A DNA stretch of 64,000 nucleotides from Macrocystis pyrifera (taxonomy: Eukaryota; Sar; Phaeophyceae; Laminariales; Laminariaceae), in the NCBI GenBank assembly GCA_031763025.1, contig JASSKH010000007.1:13064454-13128453 (forward strand), in the 5' to 3' direction. The notes beneath the pieces are model-generated. The model ran no database searches, was not told the DNA's origin, and worked only from the letters and a program-made list of their open reading frames with translations. A program made the translations under genes and the position numbers. Shown piece by piece: positions 25,701-36,500 of the stretch (its first letter is position 1; each line of letters opens with the position of its first letter).

Positions 25701-27255
25701 TGACTTGGATTTTGGATCTTGGATCTTGGGTATTATTTCTTGGGTGGGACTGTATCGGATCTTGGATCTTGGATATCGGATCTTGGATATCGTTTGGTCG
25801 TATAGCTGGTACTAGATATTGGAACCTGTCCTGGAATCTTGGATCTTGAATAATTATTTTTGCAGCAGTAAATGAGCCAATGTTCAACCCCGCAGACCTT
25901 CGGTTATGTGTTTCTGCTGCTGCTGCTGGACTGGTATTCTCATTGGCCACATGTCTTTCAGACGACTGGCGCGGACGCATGCGGAACGTGCACGACGAAA
26001 GATCTCCACGGGATCATGGCCAGGGTGGGATCCGACCTGTTCTCGCACGGGCTGGAGGATCTGGAAGCCTTGGCAGCGCAGTGCGGGATAGTGGACGGGT
26101 AAGCAAAGCGATCGTAGCCCAACAGCCACACAGTGAAGAAGGGGAAGTTGAAGCACATCGTGTACGATATCTCCGCTGTCGACGCCCATAGCATACTGTA
26201 TTGCACCGTCCCGGGATCCAGGTATGTCTTAGCGACCAAGACGACGAGGGAGGTGCGATGCGGGTCAACGAGTGCTGTATTACTGTGCCTGTGTTGTATG
26301 CGTGCATATAGATACAACTCCTCGCGTTTTACGCAGTCGGCGCGCTTGACGAAACCCAGCAGCCCGGCGGACTTTTTTCGTGTGGCGAACGATGCTCTCT
26401 GTGATCGTCATTTGTTTTTTTTGCCACTTTTGACCTCCGAAATCCCGAAAGGGCCAACCTCGGCTTGTCCATTGCTAATTACAGTTTTACAGTACCTGGT
26501 GCCCTGGTATTCAACAGCGGTGTTTTTATTCAGGTTTGTACCTGGGGAATACAGCTTTGCGACTGGACCGCGCGCCTGTGCTAGTACCTCTGTCCGAGCC
26601 GCACATGAACTCTTATGAGTCAAGTTTACAGCATGAAGCTACATAGTCAGGGTGTGTCCTACCCCAATTTCAGGCCATAAAAAAAATGATTTTTTTTTTC
26701 CCTGTTGTGCGTTCGCGCGAAAGGCGATCCGCACCGCCGTGGGATATCAGAGGGGGGAAGTTGAGCATAGAAAGTGCCGACTACGGCAAATGGTCACTTG
26801 TGTGAAAATTGGGGGATGATACAAAATCGAGCGTCCGAGTTGCAACGCAACAGGGAGTCGCTCGGCACGGGCGCAACATGTTATCCTACCCCACCGCACT
26901 GCTGCGCTTTGCTCGTAGACGGTTGATAACACCAAACTTGTCGACGTTTTGGTCGCTCTCTTCAACACTCGAAGGGGTTAAGCTAAGGAAGTGCTGTCAC
27001 GTACGCTATGGACCGCAGCGGCATTCATCATCTCCACATTTTTGCTGTCCTATTGCCTTGCAACGGTATATACCTCCCTCCTTTGTCCCCGTTCGCCAAT
27101 GCGTTGGTCTGTTTCTCATGCCCGATTTAACGTTTCGCTCCGTGGCGCCGCCGAGCAGGCACAAGGAGTTAACGTCCGCCGACCTGACGGCGGTCATAGT
27201 CAAGCTCGTGAAACTGCACCCAGCGGGGCGAAGCAGGCCACGAGCACAAGCCTAG
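13702..27255 (+). CDS. EF-hand and WD40 repeat protein, WDR49/CFAP337-like
   Basis: Large scaffold protein; relatives (WDR49/CFAP337, WDY) are mostly axonemal, so a flagellar role is inferred. Exons: 13702-14136, 15444-15692, 16027-16338, 16565-16774, 17088-18017, 18973-20160 (probably split, see 19510-19704), 20756-22816, 24983-25156, 25962-26098 and 27159-27255. All chosen borders agree in phase. Exon 1 has an EF-hand loop DVDSAGVIDWVD, which lacks the usual Glu at position 12, and ends AEKLGYIDRSSHCHE. Exons 2-7 carry WD40 blades, e.g. YLTVWEID, EILVWDVD, KVVMWNLR, SFRIWDIR, the junction-spanning VR-VWDYGVL, KILIWA, SIKVWDL and SARLFSLEG. Exon 7 then has about 500 disordered, Ser/Arg/Gly-rich residues and a conserved C-terminal block ending NRALSFEELMQ. 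Exons 8-10 are shorter and less conserved. Predicted length is about 1,865 residues. Least certain: the end of exon 3 and the last exon. Confidence 0.84.
19510..19704 (+). other. Putative 195-nt intron hiding an in-frame stop inside a WD40 exon
   Basis: The frame of the WD blade ending SIKVWDLTG meets TAA at 19690-19692, yet the same frame is open again to 20160, where it splices in phase. Removing 19510-19704 (GTTCTT donor, CGCTTCGCAG acceptor, 195 nt, divisible by 3) deletes the stop and keeps the frame. A second frame is open across 19508-19762, so two compensating indels are an alternative. The GTTCTT donor is weak. Confidence 0.5.
23421..23861 (+). repeat. Poly(C)-bounded repeat, array unit 1 (5'-truncated)
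   Basis: First of three head-to-tail units in intron 7 of the WD40 gene. It begins at the T-run that is internal in longer copies and ends CATGCATGAGATCGAGTAC, then a GAGTACA motif running into 12 C. It shares GATGCAGCTCACCCTTCATG and GGTGCAAGCAATGTCTGCC with the other long copies. Confidence 0.9.
23862..24392 (+). repeat. Poly(C)-bounded repeat, array unit 2 (full length)
   Basis: Starts immediately after the C-run of unit 1 (TATAGTATAAACCTGG, then AGGTTGGATTGGAGTCGG). It ends CATGATAATGAGTACACC, then a G and a C-run. About 530 bp including the tail. A reading frame starting ATGCAGCTCATTCTTCATGC at 24208 runs to the tail. Confidence 0.9.
24393..24935 (+). repeat. Poly(C)-bounded repeat, array unit 3 (full length, variant tail)
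   Basis: Begins right after the C-run of unit 2 and matches it throughout. The tail is unusual: GATAATGAGTACCCG is followed by CCGTCC repeats rather than pure C, as if the C-run had acquired G substitutions and re-expanded. It ends about 48 bases before WD40 exon 8 (24983). Confidence 0.88.
25577..25663 (-). other. tRNA-like sequence (pseudogene or SINE head?)
   Basis: On the minus strand TCGCCCC (25663-25657) can pair with GGGGTGA (25583-25577) as a 7-bp acceptor stem including one G-T pair. A T-arm-like GTGAGTTCAAATCCCAC lies at the expected distance. The 87-nt span would suit a class II tRNA, but the anticodon stem is poor and I cannot assign an anticodon. A degenerate tRNA or tRNA-derived element in the WD40 gene intron is the best reading. 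Confidence 0.35.
25701..25855. repeat. GGATCTT/GGATAT short-unit repeat
   Basis: GGATCTT occurs about six times with interspersed GGATAT and GGATTTT variants, over about 150 bases. It lies in the intron just before WD40 exon 9. Confidence 0.8.
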
Positions 27256-27318
27256 CGCCCCGCCTACGACCCCCTCCCCGCGCGCGAGCAACAAGCGATC
27301 AGCCGCCCCCCACGGGAA

Positions 27319-27414
27319 GGGGGGGGGGGGGGGGGGGGGGTGTACTCATTATCATGCATGGCCGTAATCGTATGGCCATAGACTCGGGGGGGGGGGGGGG
27401 GGGGGGGGGGGGGG
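27319..27414 (-). repeat. Poly(C)-bounded repeat, 45-bp remnant between two G-runs
   Basis: G-runs at 27319-27340 and 27386-27414 enclose only TGTACTCATTATCATGCATG through CATAGACTC, which is the 3' end of the repeat in reverse. It is an extremely 5'-truncated copy that still has the homopolymer on both sides. It lies just downstream of the WD40 gene. Confidence 0.88.
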
Positions 27415-28707
27415 TACAGTAGGGAAGCACCCAGCAGGCAGCACCAGCACGTACAATAGCCTCCACGCCTTGCTATTGATAGCGAGCGATAGCTCGTGTA
27501 AATTCAGTGGGGGTAGAAAAAATTAAGAGCCCCCCCCCCTTCCCCCCACCGTGGCAAAGTTTGCTTTGCGGGTGCAACGTTTTTTATGCCCGCGCCGAGT
27601 TCAAGACCCTCATGTAGTCGTGGAGGCGGGGGGCGGGGAGGGGAGAGGATAGCACGGTACACTCGCCGATATCATTTTTGCTAACCTGGTCGGCCGTCTT
27701 TTACATGTTTATATATTTCGATTATTCGGCCGTGCGGCGTACAGTAGTTGGGCGTGAACGGCCATGCCAGACCAAATCTGCCGGGGGCGAGCTATTAATG
27801 GTCAAAAAAAAATCGTCCAGCCCAGTCCATTCCACTCCCCCCCTTCCACCCCGACCGCCCCCAACCCCCCCCCCTGAAAATCTCATTCTGCGTCGTCTTC
27901 CGTCTCTCGTACACACTTCACCCTTCGCCTTTCTCCGCTCCCCCTCTCTTGCTACTCTCTGATCTTCTTCTCATTTCTGTCGCCTCTCACTTCGTCTCTC
28001 TCTTCTCTCTCTTGTCTCTCTTTTTTGCTGTTCTTCTCTTCTCTGCTTCTGCTTTCTCTTTCTCTAACTTCCACTTCCTCCCCTCTCCCTTCTTTCCCCT
28101 CTCTTCGTCGCCTCTCTTACTTCTGCCTTCACTCTCTCTCCTTCTCCTTCTCTATTGTCTTCTCTCTGTCCTCTCGTCTCCTCTCTCTCACTCTTCTCTC
28201 CTCCCTTCTCCGCCTCCTTCCTTCTTTTCTCTCTTCGATTCTCATCTACTATCGACACATTTCCCCTCTACACCCTCTCCCTTCCTCACTCTGACCACCT
28301 CCACCTCCTCTTCTCTCTCTTTATCCTCTCTCTCTCGACGCCATGGCAAAAAAAATCGTCCAGCCCAGTCCTTCCAGCTCCCCCATTCCACCCCGACCCC
28401 CCCCCCCCCCCCCCCCCCTCTCCCCAACCTCGACAAAAGAAACACACCCTACGTACTGTAGAGCCACTACATCAGTCTCACCACAGCGGGAATACACGTC
28501 ATCGCACCCGCAACAAGGCAAAAGCGAGCATGTAAAAAAGCATGAGCCGACACGCCATGGAGTAGGCGCCTCCATTTCTCCACGCTTGTAAACCCGACCC
28601 GGGCACCATCCCATATAATGTGTATCATTCCAACCCCCATCCTTTGGTCGGCCCTAGCATCCTTTCGATACGGCATGGCGCGAGAACTCGGCGCGGTGCA
28701 CGCCCCC

Positions 28708-28751
<44 letters not shown>

Positions 28752-30150
28752 ACACACACCTTTCTCTGTGCAGCACTGCACTGGATCACCCGACTCCCCG
28801 CGTCAACAACAACAACGCGTGCCATCACGTACGTACAGGATTGGGACCCCACTAAAACCGCGCACGGGTTGGGCCCAAGTCCCCTGCCGGAAGGGGAAAA
28901 AAAAATCGAAAAGAACACAGCGTTTCCTGCTGCTGCTGCTGCTGCTGCCGCTGTAGAAAGAAACGACTTTCACATGCCTGCCTATCTCCTCCTGGGTTGG
29001 AGTATAAGGCCGTGCCCTCTTTCCTGGCACACGACATAACCCCCCCCCCCGTAAAACGATGGCAGCCGGACGCCAAGGCTGCCGCCGCAGCTCCAAAAAA
29101 GGGAGCCGCGGGCCAAAAAGGTGCATGGGTCCACATGATTTTTCCATCATCGTCCTCATCGTCGTCGACAACAAAAAATGGCACCAGAAAGAAAAAAAAT
29201 TGCACTACCATATCATCCGTACGTGGTAAAATACCGTACGTAGTAGGCACCTCGTCGGCAATAACCTACCGCTAGCCAGCCCCCCCCTTCGAAAAACGGA
29301 GAGAGTATAGCACTCCTATCCCCTGCCTCCACCGCCACCATCACTTCAACCGTTGCCACCGCTGCCCCCCCGCGCCCCCCTCCCCTGCCCCCTCCCCCCC
29401 CTGCCCCCGCGACATTTCCCGGAAACCCTTGCAACCATTTCGCATCATGCATAGCACCAGTCCTACGGTCGCCGAGGGTATCCCCCCCCCCCCCCCCCCC
29501 TCTCGAGAGCATACCCCCCCCCCCGCTTCCTAAGTGCGAAAAAACGACCGTGACGCGAGTCTCCTCTTTCCCACGGGCGTGAAGTCTTCTCAGCAGCCCC
29601 TGTCACGAAGGGCAAGCCTCGCCGCATGCGCCGTCGGTTAGCCCCGCCCTGGTTAAAGGACGTCCATAGGAGGGGAGGGGGGGGGGGGGAATTAAAGCGC
29701 CAAAGGGCGTACAAAACAAAACAGAAAAATACAGAGCCGGCAAGGCAGGGCAGGGCAAGGCAAGACAAGCGTCAAAATCGGGCCACGAGTTCAAAATACA
29801 AAAAAATAGTGCTACTACATCAATACCACGCGCGGGATCGAGAGCTCGGCATATTTCCTTTTCGTTTTTTTAAAACCCCCCCCTCCAATACGATGAGTGC
29901 AGTAAATCGGAGCAATCCGACAGGGTGCGAGGTGAAACGCTGAGGAGGAGCGCCCGTCAAGTAACGGTACATAAAAATACCGGACACGATCGGTACTCGC
30001 CCGGCGATTGCCGTACACGCGCCACAATCGCACTAAAAACAAACATTCACATGGAGCGAGAGGGAAACAAGAGCAAAACAACACGCCGGGACAGAAGTCA
30101 AACGCGAATGCACGCGCTGCCTGCCTCAACTACGATTGCAAAGCCTGAAG

Positions 30151-30184
<34 letters not shown>

Positions 30185-30331
30185 CCCCCCCCTCCCGCGC
30201 CATCGCATGCTGCCTTTTAGAAACCTCACTCTCATTGCACGCCGCAAAACAAAAAGAGCCCGGCACCGGCCCTGGCGCCAAACAAGCAAGCGCCCCTCCG
30301 GCCGCGGCCGCGTGTGTCCCCGCCTTCTCAC
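27415..30331. other. Intergenic, homopolymer-rich, no gene recognised
   Basis: Between the WD40 gene stop and the LSM4 gene. It contains a pyrimidine-only block with flanking direct repeats (27804-28412), C-runs at about 28397, 28709-28750, 29041, 29480, 29513 and 30151-30183, a (CTG)n tract near 28930 and C-rich simple sequence near 29350. Apparent proline- or glycine-rich reading frames are products of these runs. The last part may include LSM4 3' sequence. Confidence 0.5.
27804..28412. repeat. Polypyrimidine block of about 430 nt flanked by about 60-bp direct repeats
   Basis: From about 27895 to 28340 the plus strand is almost entirely C and T. The block is flanked by two related copies of a segment starting AAAAAATCGTCCAGCCCAGT (27804 and 28347) and ending in TTCCACCCCGACC with a C-run. 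Such mirror-prone tracts can form triplex DNA. The flanks could be a tandem duplication. Confidence 0.7.
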
Positions 30332-30557
30332 CTCGCCCACTATCACCTCGTCCGGCCCCCCTCCCCTCCCCCCTTCCCCTGGATGCCCCCCTCCCCCTCC
30401 CGCGGTCTCCCCCCCCCCTCCCGCCGCCTCTGCCTTCGCCTCTTCCTCTACCGGAACCTCTCCCGTCGCCTCGCCCCCTGCCGCCACCGCCACCCCGGCC
30501 CCCCCCCGTCCCGGCCGCCTCTTCCGCGCCCACGCCCTCTGCCTCCCATGGCACGCT
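30332..30557 (-). other. LSM4 RGG-tail exon, frame broken at a 9-G run
   Basis: After the spliced-in [20 protein letters not shown], the frame enters a run of 9 G (C at 30499-30507 on the plus strand). It then reads [12 protein letters not shown] instead of RGG repeats. One frame away the sequence is [20 protein letters not shown], then more RG repeats for about 45 residues. A run of 8 or 11 G would join the two halves. Because RG repeats are typical of LSM4 tails, the second frame is very probably the true continuation. Confidence 0.75.
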
Positions 30558-33500
30558 CTGAAAAGACAAATCGCCGGCGGCAGCAGCAGCAGCGGCGGCG
30601 GCGAGTTTGGTTGAGAAACGAGCGACGGTGGGTGGGTGAGTGGGTGAGTGGGAAGGAAGGTGCAAGAAAAGAGAAAAAGAAAACGGGAGGTGATGAGGGG
30701 CAAGGAAAAGGACAGACACGCTCTTTCGACGGCACTTTATCAAAATACGCGCTTAGCCGACGCAAAAAAACGTGCCAGGTACGGCGTAAAGACGCTTCCC
30801 TCGGCACCCTCCAACACCCCGAGAGAGTTACGGTAGACGGCCAATATCATAGCAACGAAAAAAAAAAAACGTATCAATAGTACTATTAAAAGTATTACGG
30901 GGGACCATGGTAAATAGGACCTACGGTACACACACAACAACAAAAATATGTAAATTCCTATTTTTGCTATACAATATTTGGTCCTGTTTACTATTACGGG
31001 GGTCCGTAGTTAATAGGACCTATGGTATACATAAAAACCTATATATTTACCTATTTTTACTAACAACATTTGGTCCTATTTACTATGGTCCCCCGTAACA
31101 GTACCAGCAGGGATTCTCAGCACCGAACCACTGTCCCCCGTGCCCGTTTCCCTACTCGCCAAAACGACAACGGCGGCCCACAAAACTGGCTGGGCTGTAA
31201 TAAAGTAAAAAGCACCAGCACGGGTTACCAGCACCGGACCCCCGTCCCCGTTCCCCTCGTTATCAAAACGCCCCCGGCGGCCAGGCTTGGTGGGCGCAAA
31301 GTCGTGCGTGATTGCGCGCGATCAAAATATCTTACTTGGAGACAGCTAAAATATTTTATTTGTATTGCGTGGGTGGAAACTAATTAATACCTTGAAATAG
31401 CATGGGTACATTAAAAAATTGACGTTGTATCGTACCAGGTAGGCTTTTGTGGATGTGCCGAACAGGGGTCGGGTGTCGCAGGAAAAAAAAACAACTATTA
31501 ACACTTTCGGCAGCAAAGATTTAAATTAAAGCTAATCATTAAATAGGTACACACCTGGTGGTATCCTCAACTACGAAAATAGAGTACTACGTGCTACTGC
31601 ACACGCACCGAGTACCATATGTACAAGTGCTCACTTTCTTTGGACAGGTCTTCCTCCTGCACCATGTCCAGCACCTCGTCCGGAATGGTCACGTACTTGA
31701 TGCTGTTGCCTCGCACATACACCTCCACCATCTTCACGAACTTATCTGCGTCCTAAGCGAAAAAAAACATTCGAGAAAAGAGGCGTTGGTAGGAGGGAGG
31801 GGAGCGGGGAGGGGGTGGGGCTTCACGCCCGAAACACATAACAAAAAGATGCACTTGTATTACGAATTCCGGAATCTGAAAATGTTGATTTCTGAATCTC
31901 TGTACGAATACTATGCAAGTACCCCTGCAATGATATTTCAGATACGTCAGCTGTGGCTTCGACCAAACTGGTCGATTCCCTACCCAACTATCAAAATATC
32001 AAAATGAACCAGTTTGCAACGCTGAGCGATACGTCACGCCAACAAGCGCGTGCGCATGTTCTATGATCTACAATAATATTGTAGAATGTTCCCTGTTTTG
32101 TGTACAGTAGAGGCAAATTATCATAGCATTTACCATCTATTGTTAGGGGGGACCATAGTAAATAGGAATAGGACCTACGGTACACACAAACCTCTATACA
32201 TTTTCCAATTGTTGCTATTTACTGTGGTCCCCCGTAATATTAATACGGGAGTCCGTAGAAAACAGGACCTACGGTACACACGAAAACCTATATATTTCCC
32301 TATTTTTACTGACAATATTTGGTCCTATTTACTATGGTCCCCCGTAAGAACAGTAGAGTACAACAATTCCTCCTATTTCACAGAACATTTCCAGACTATC
32401 ACGAAGACGTACTGCTGTAACACACGCCGGGAGACAACACATGCCGGACGACAGACACACAGACTCCGGGAGCCTTTTGCTTTTCGCAGAAAAGTTGCAT
32501 TTCTTCTGTGGAACACAGAAACACGCCGGATGCCGTCTATTAAAAAAAAAACTGTGTGTATTACAGTAGGTGTTTTGTTTCCGACCAGCGGGAAACGACT
32601 GAACTGCTGTACGTAGGTATATATATATATATACATGCAGACAAAAACGCATCTTGCGACGGTTTCGCCTTGAGATGCTTAGACGGATCAAACCCTTGAT
32701 GTTTGGACGGATAAAAAAAGCGATGCCGTCGCTGGCAGCATACAACAATAGTCGCATAGACACGGTAAAAACACACACACACACACGATTTACACGTGCT
32801 CCTCCTCTCGAATCTTCATTCAGATCTCGCGCGCGGCACGAAAAATAGACCCCCCCCCCCCCCCCCGACTCCTTGCGCTGTCGGAACGTCTTCTCTCGAA
32901 GCCAAAGCGGCGGTGGGTCGTGCATGTTGTCTTCGGGAAGAACAGATCATACGCAACACACATTTTTTTCGGGTGAATGTCCATATATACCAGGTATACG
33001 ATACATATGTCACGCGTACCTGATACGATAAAATAAACAAAAGTTGAGCATATTCAGGTACCTGGTATATATGCGATATCCGTGGGCAGGATGACGAAAG
33101 GCGGGAAAGGAGCCAGGAGAGGTTCAGGCGTGTGTCCCGCTTCGGCGTTGTCCGGCTGAAAAACACTGCTGCCACTCTACCGACTTCACGTGCTGAGCCT
33201 CTTTTTATTACTCTGAATTTCCAAGTTGAAAGACAGCCAGCGCATACTGCATAAATTACTGGGCTGGTAGACCGGTACCTGTTTTCGCTGCTAGCCTAGA
33301 CTACACCAGTACCAAGTTTGGTACCGCTCTCTGCCGGGACTATTATCTCCGTTTGATGGTTTTGTTGCTACAACGGGGGACCATAGTAAATAGGACCAAA
33401 TAACGCTAGTAAAAATTGTTAAATATATAGGTTTTAGTGTGTAACGTAGGTCCTATTTACTATGGTCCCCCGTAATAGCGTAGACTACAGCAGTCTGGGC

Positions 33501-36500
33501 CCGCCAACAAGAAACACCTAACCTGGGCAAGCCCGAGATTTTTATTGGGGCGCCATCTTCAAACGACCTTGAGCATAGGCTATTATATAGGATTTAGTGT
33601 AGAGTTCACTACTGAGCCGTTTTTCTTACCCAAATTTTCTCAAGAGTTCTCCAAAAAGTGAGCATTATGTTATCATTGGGCCTTATTGGGCACTTTCTTA
33701 GTGGCGGGCCTATACGAGTACTACTATACCAGTACCATGTTTGGTACCAAACTGGCCGCGAATATTATCCTCGTTTCATGTTCACTTTAGATTCCAAACG
33801 GTCACTATATTCCCGGCCAGAGCGGTGCCAAGTACCCTGTACTCGTACGGCATTTGGTGGTACTACTGTGCAGCAGTACAGGAATGCGAGAGTAACAACA
33901 CAACAAAAGGGTAGCAGCAGCAGCAGCAACAACAACAACAACAACAGTATCAAAAACATCGACGAGAGCGACAACAACAACAAAAATAACAAACACCACG
34001 ACGAAGGCAAGCAAAAGACGGGATGCGGTATAGATTTGCAATACAGCGGCGTCAACACGTACATATGTTGCGCGTACTCGTAGTGCTCCGCGCGTCCCAA
34101 CAACAAAACAGCGAATACTGCTGCACCGTTGTGCCCAGCACTACATATGCAACTACAACTATTAATATTGATAAAATAGAAGAGGAGTAAACACCAACAC
34201 AAGGCCAGAGCTGCTGCAAGTGCGGCTGTGAGGGTGGGTGGATGGATGTCAGTGTTGGGCCGTCTCTTCCTCTCTTACTGCTGTAGCAGCAAAACGTACA
34301 TCATGACAATTCATTACAGCAGTGCATTTATATGATATCAAACCAGCCAGGTTTATACCGGTCTGTCAGTTCATCAACGAAGTACCAGCAGGACATGACA
34401 CACAGCAGTGCAACTATTAATACTCTTACAGTGTCCACGGCATTGACAGCGCTGGATTGCTTGCTGCTCTCAGCAGTCTGCATACTTCGTGCTGCGGCCT
34501 CGGAATACTCACCGGAAAGTCCAGTAACCTTTAAGTTCCTCCCTTTCTGGTCTGGTATTATATGCTGGTATACTGGTGTGCTCGTATAACTGTATTACGC
34601 AACGTTAACGTAGCTGCACTGCTGGTAGGCTGGTGTGATACTGCCCTGCTGCGTTGTTAGTGATGCTATTGGTGATCATGTGCTATCAATGAGCGGTGGA
34701 GAGCATATGATATCATTAGAGTGGAGTGGAGATGTCCTGCTCTGGAGCTGAAGAAAGTTACCCATTGTACCCGTGACATGCCTCTTTCTGATACCGGTAC
34801 TATTAATACTACAGTATAATACTTGGTACATGTCAATATGTATGTATATATATATATATATATATATTTTACACCAGTCTACCGAGCCCTGGGGGGAGGG
34901 GGGGGGGTGTACTCATTATCATGCATGGCCGTAGTCGTATGACCATAGACCCTCGCATCTCTACAACCGACCAGGACCGAGCCTTGGGGGGGGGGCTTTG
35001 TTTAGTCTGCGCCCTTCTCTCCAGCAGAAACATCGCAGTAACAACAACGGTAGAAAGCGCAGCAACAACAGTAACCTCAACCGGCCCGGCACGCACGACG
35101 GCGCCTCGCGAAAAGCACACACACACAGGAGAGGGGTGAAAAAAAAAAGAGAGAGACATGGGAGGGATCTACTTGAAGCCCTCACCTACAGCAGAAGTCG
35201 TTACCTACTGCAGCTGCTATTCACTACTCGTTCCGGTATTTGTGCTCCTGTATAATCAAAACAGGTACAATGCCGGCGACTCTGGTACACTACCGCAAGC
35301 AGCAGTCGACGACTATTACGGGGGATCATAGTAAATAGGACCAAATATTGTCAGTAAAAATAGGTATATATACAGGTTTTATGTATACCATAGGTCCTAT
35401 TAACTATGGGCCCCCGCGTTAGTGTGGGTACACTGCTACGAGCAGCAGCAGCAGCCACAGCAGCCACAGCAGCAGCAGCAAACTGCTGCACCACCACCGT
35501 CACCAACAACAACATCGACGACTACAACCAATCACAACGACGACAGCAGCAGCAGCAGCAGCAGCAGCTTCAAAGCCGGGTGTACCATCCGCAGCAACCA
35601 CCCCAGCACAATCCTAAACGCCACGCGTAGGACACGTAGACAAGACGACGGACACCCACCGCGGCATTTTATGACGAAAACGCCTTTAATCATATAGCAT
35701 CCTATTCAAAGCTTTACGGCAGCCCAAGGTTGCTGCTGCTGTGCTGCTGCTGTACCGTCTTTCTGCTGTAGTGACGACGAAAAACACAACATCGATCGCT
35801 TGCGATCCTTCCACCGATCGTCCCAAAGGCCGTCACAGCCAGCAGCATCAAGTGTATCAAGGTATACCTGGTATGCCATTACCAGTACTCAGCATCCCGT
35901 CAGCACGACACCAGTTGTCGCAAATACTCGTGGCGTTGCGTGCGCTTGGCCGATCTAAAAATGCGGTTGCATAATCTAAGTCGAGGTTCTACGATACTAC
36001 ACCCCAGTTCAAGTAGCTCGGACAGCAGTAGCTCGGACAGCACGTTTCATGACCAGAGAAATTGATCTATTATTAATAAATACTAAATACGTACGACCCA
36101 CAATCTCACAGCAAGTGAGACAGCAGTAGACCACATGTCCAACAAAAATGTTCTGAGGCCGGTCTTTGTGGGCGCTTCTACTATTATATTAATAATGGGC
36201 CTTTTTCGGCCTTCACATACTACTAGTTTTAGTGTTGCAGGGCGGTCAGCCGAGGGGTCAAACCTCGATCCCCTCCTTATGTATACGGGTACCCGGTGCC
36301 TATATTTTTATGCTCAAAGTGCTGCTGTACTGGAACCCCGGGTACTCTACTGCTGGACCACTTGCTGTGTGTGTACTGGTATATACCAGGGTACCAGGTA
36401 CCACAGCAGCAGCAGCAGCAGCAGCAGCAGTGAGTGGTTTATTTTACTGCCCGTGACGACCTTTGCAACTCGGCAACGTGCAACGCTCAACGCAGCGACT

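Noticed and set aside
27949-28535. Ser/Leu/Pro-rich frames of 90-170 codons
   Set aside because: Forced by the polypyrimidine block, which lacks stop codons on that strand.
30098-30743. Overlapping Gly-rich, Pro-rich and membrane-like frames on both strands
   Set aside because: Only the RG-repeat frame continues LSM4; the others are shadows of GC-rich simple sequence.
34855-34867. TATATATATA run as a promoter TATA box
   Set aside because: Dinucleotide microsatellite next to a repeat, with no gene start nearby.
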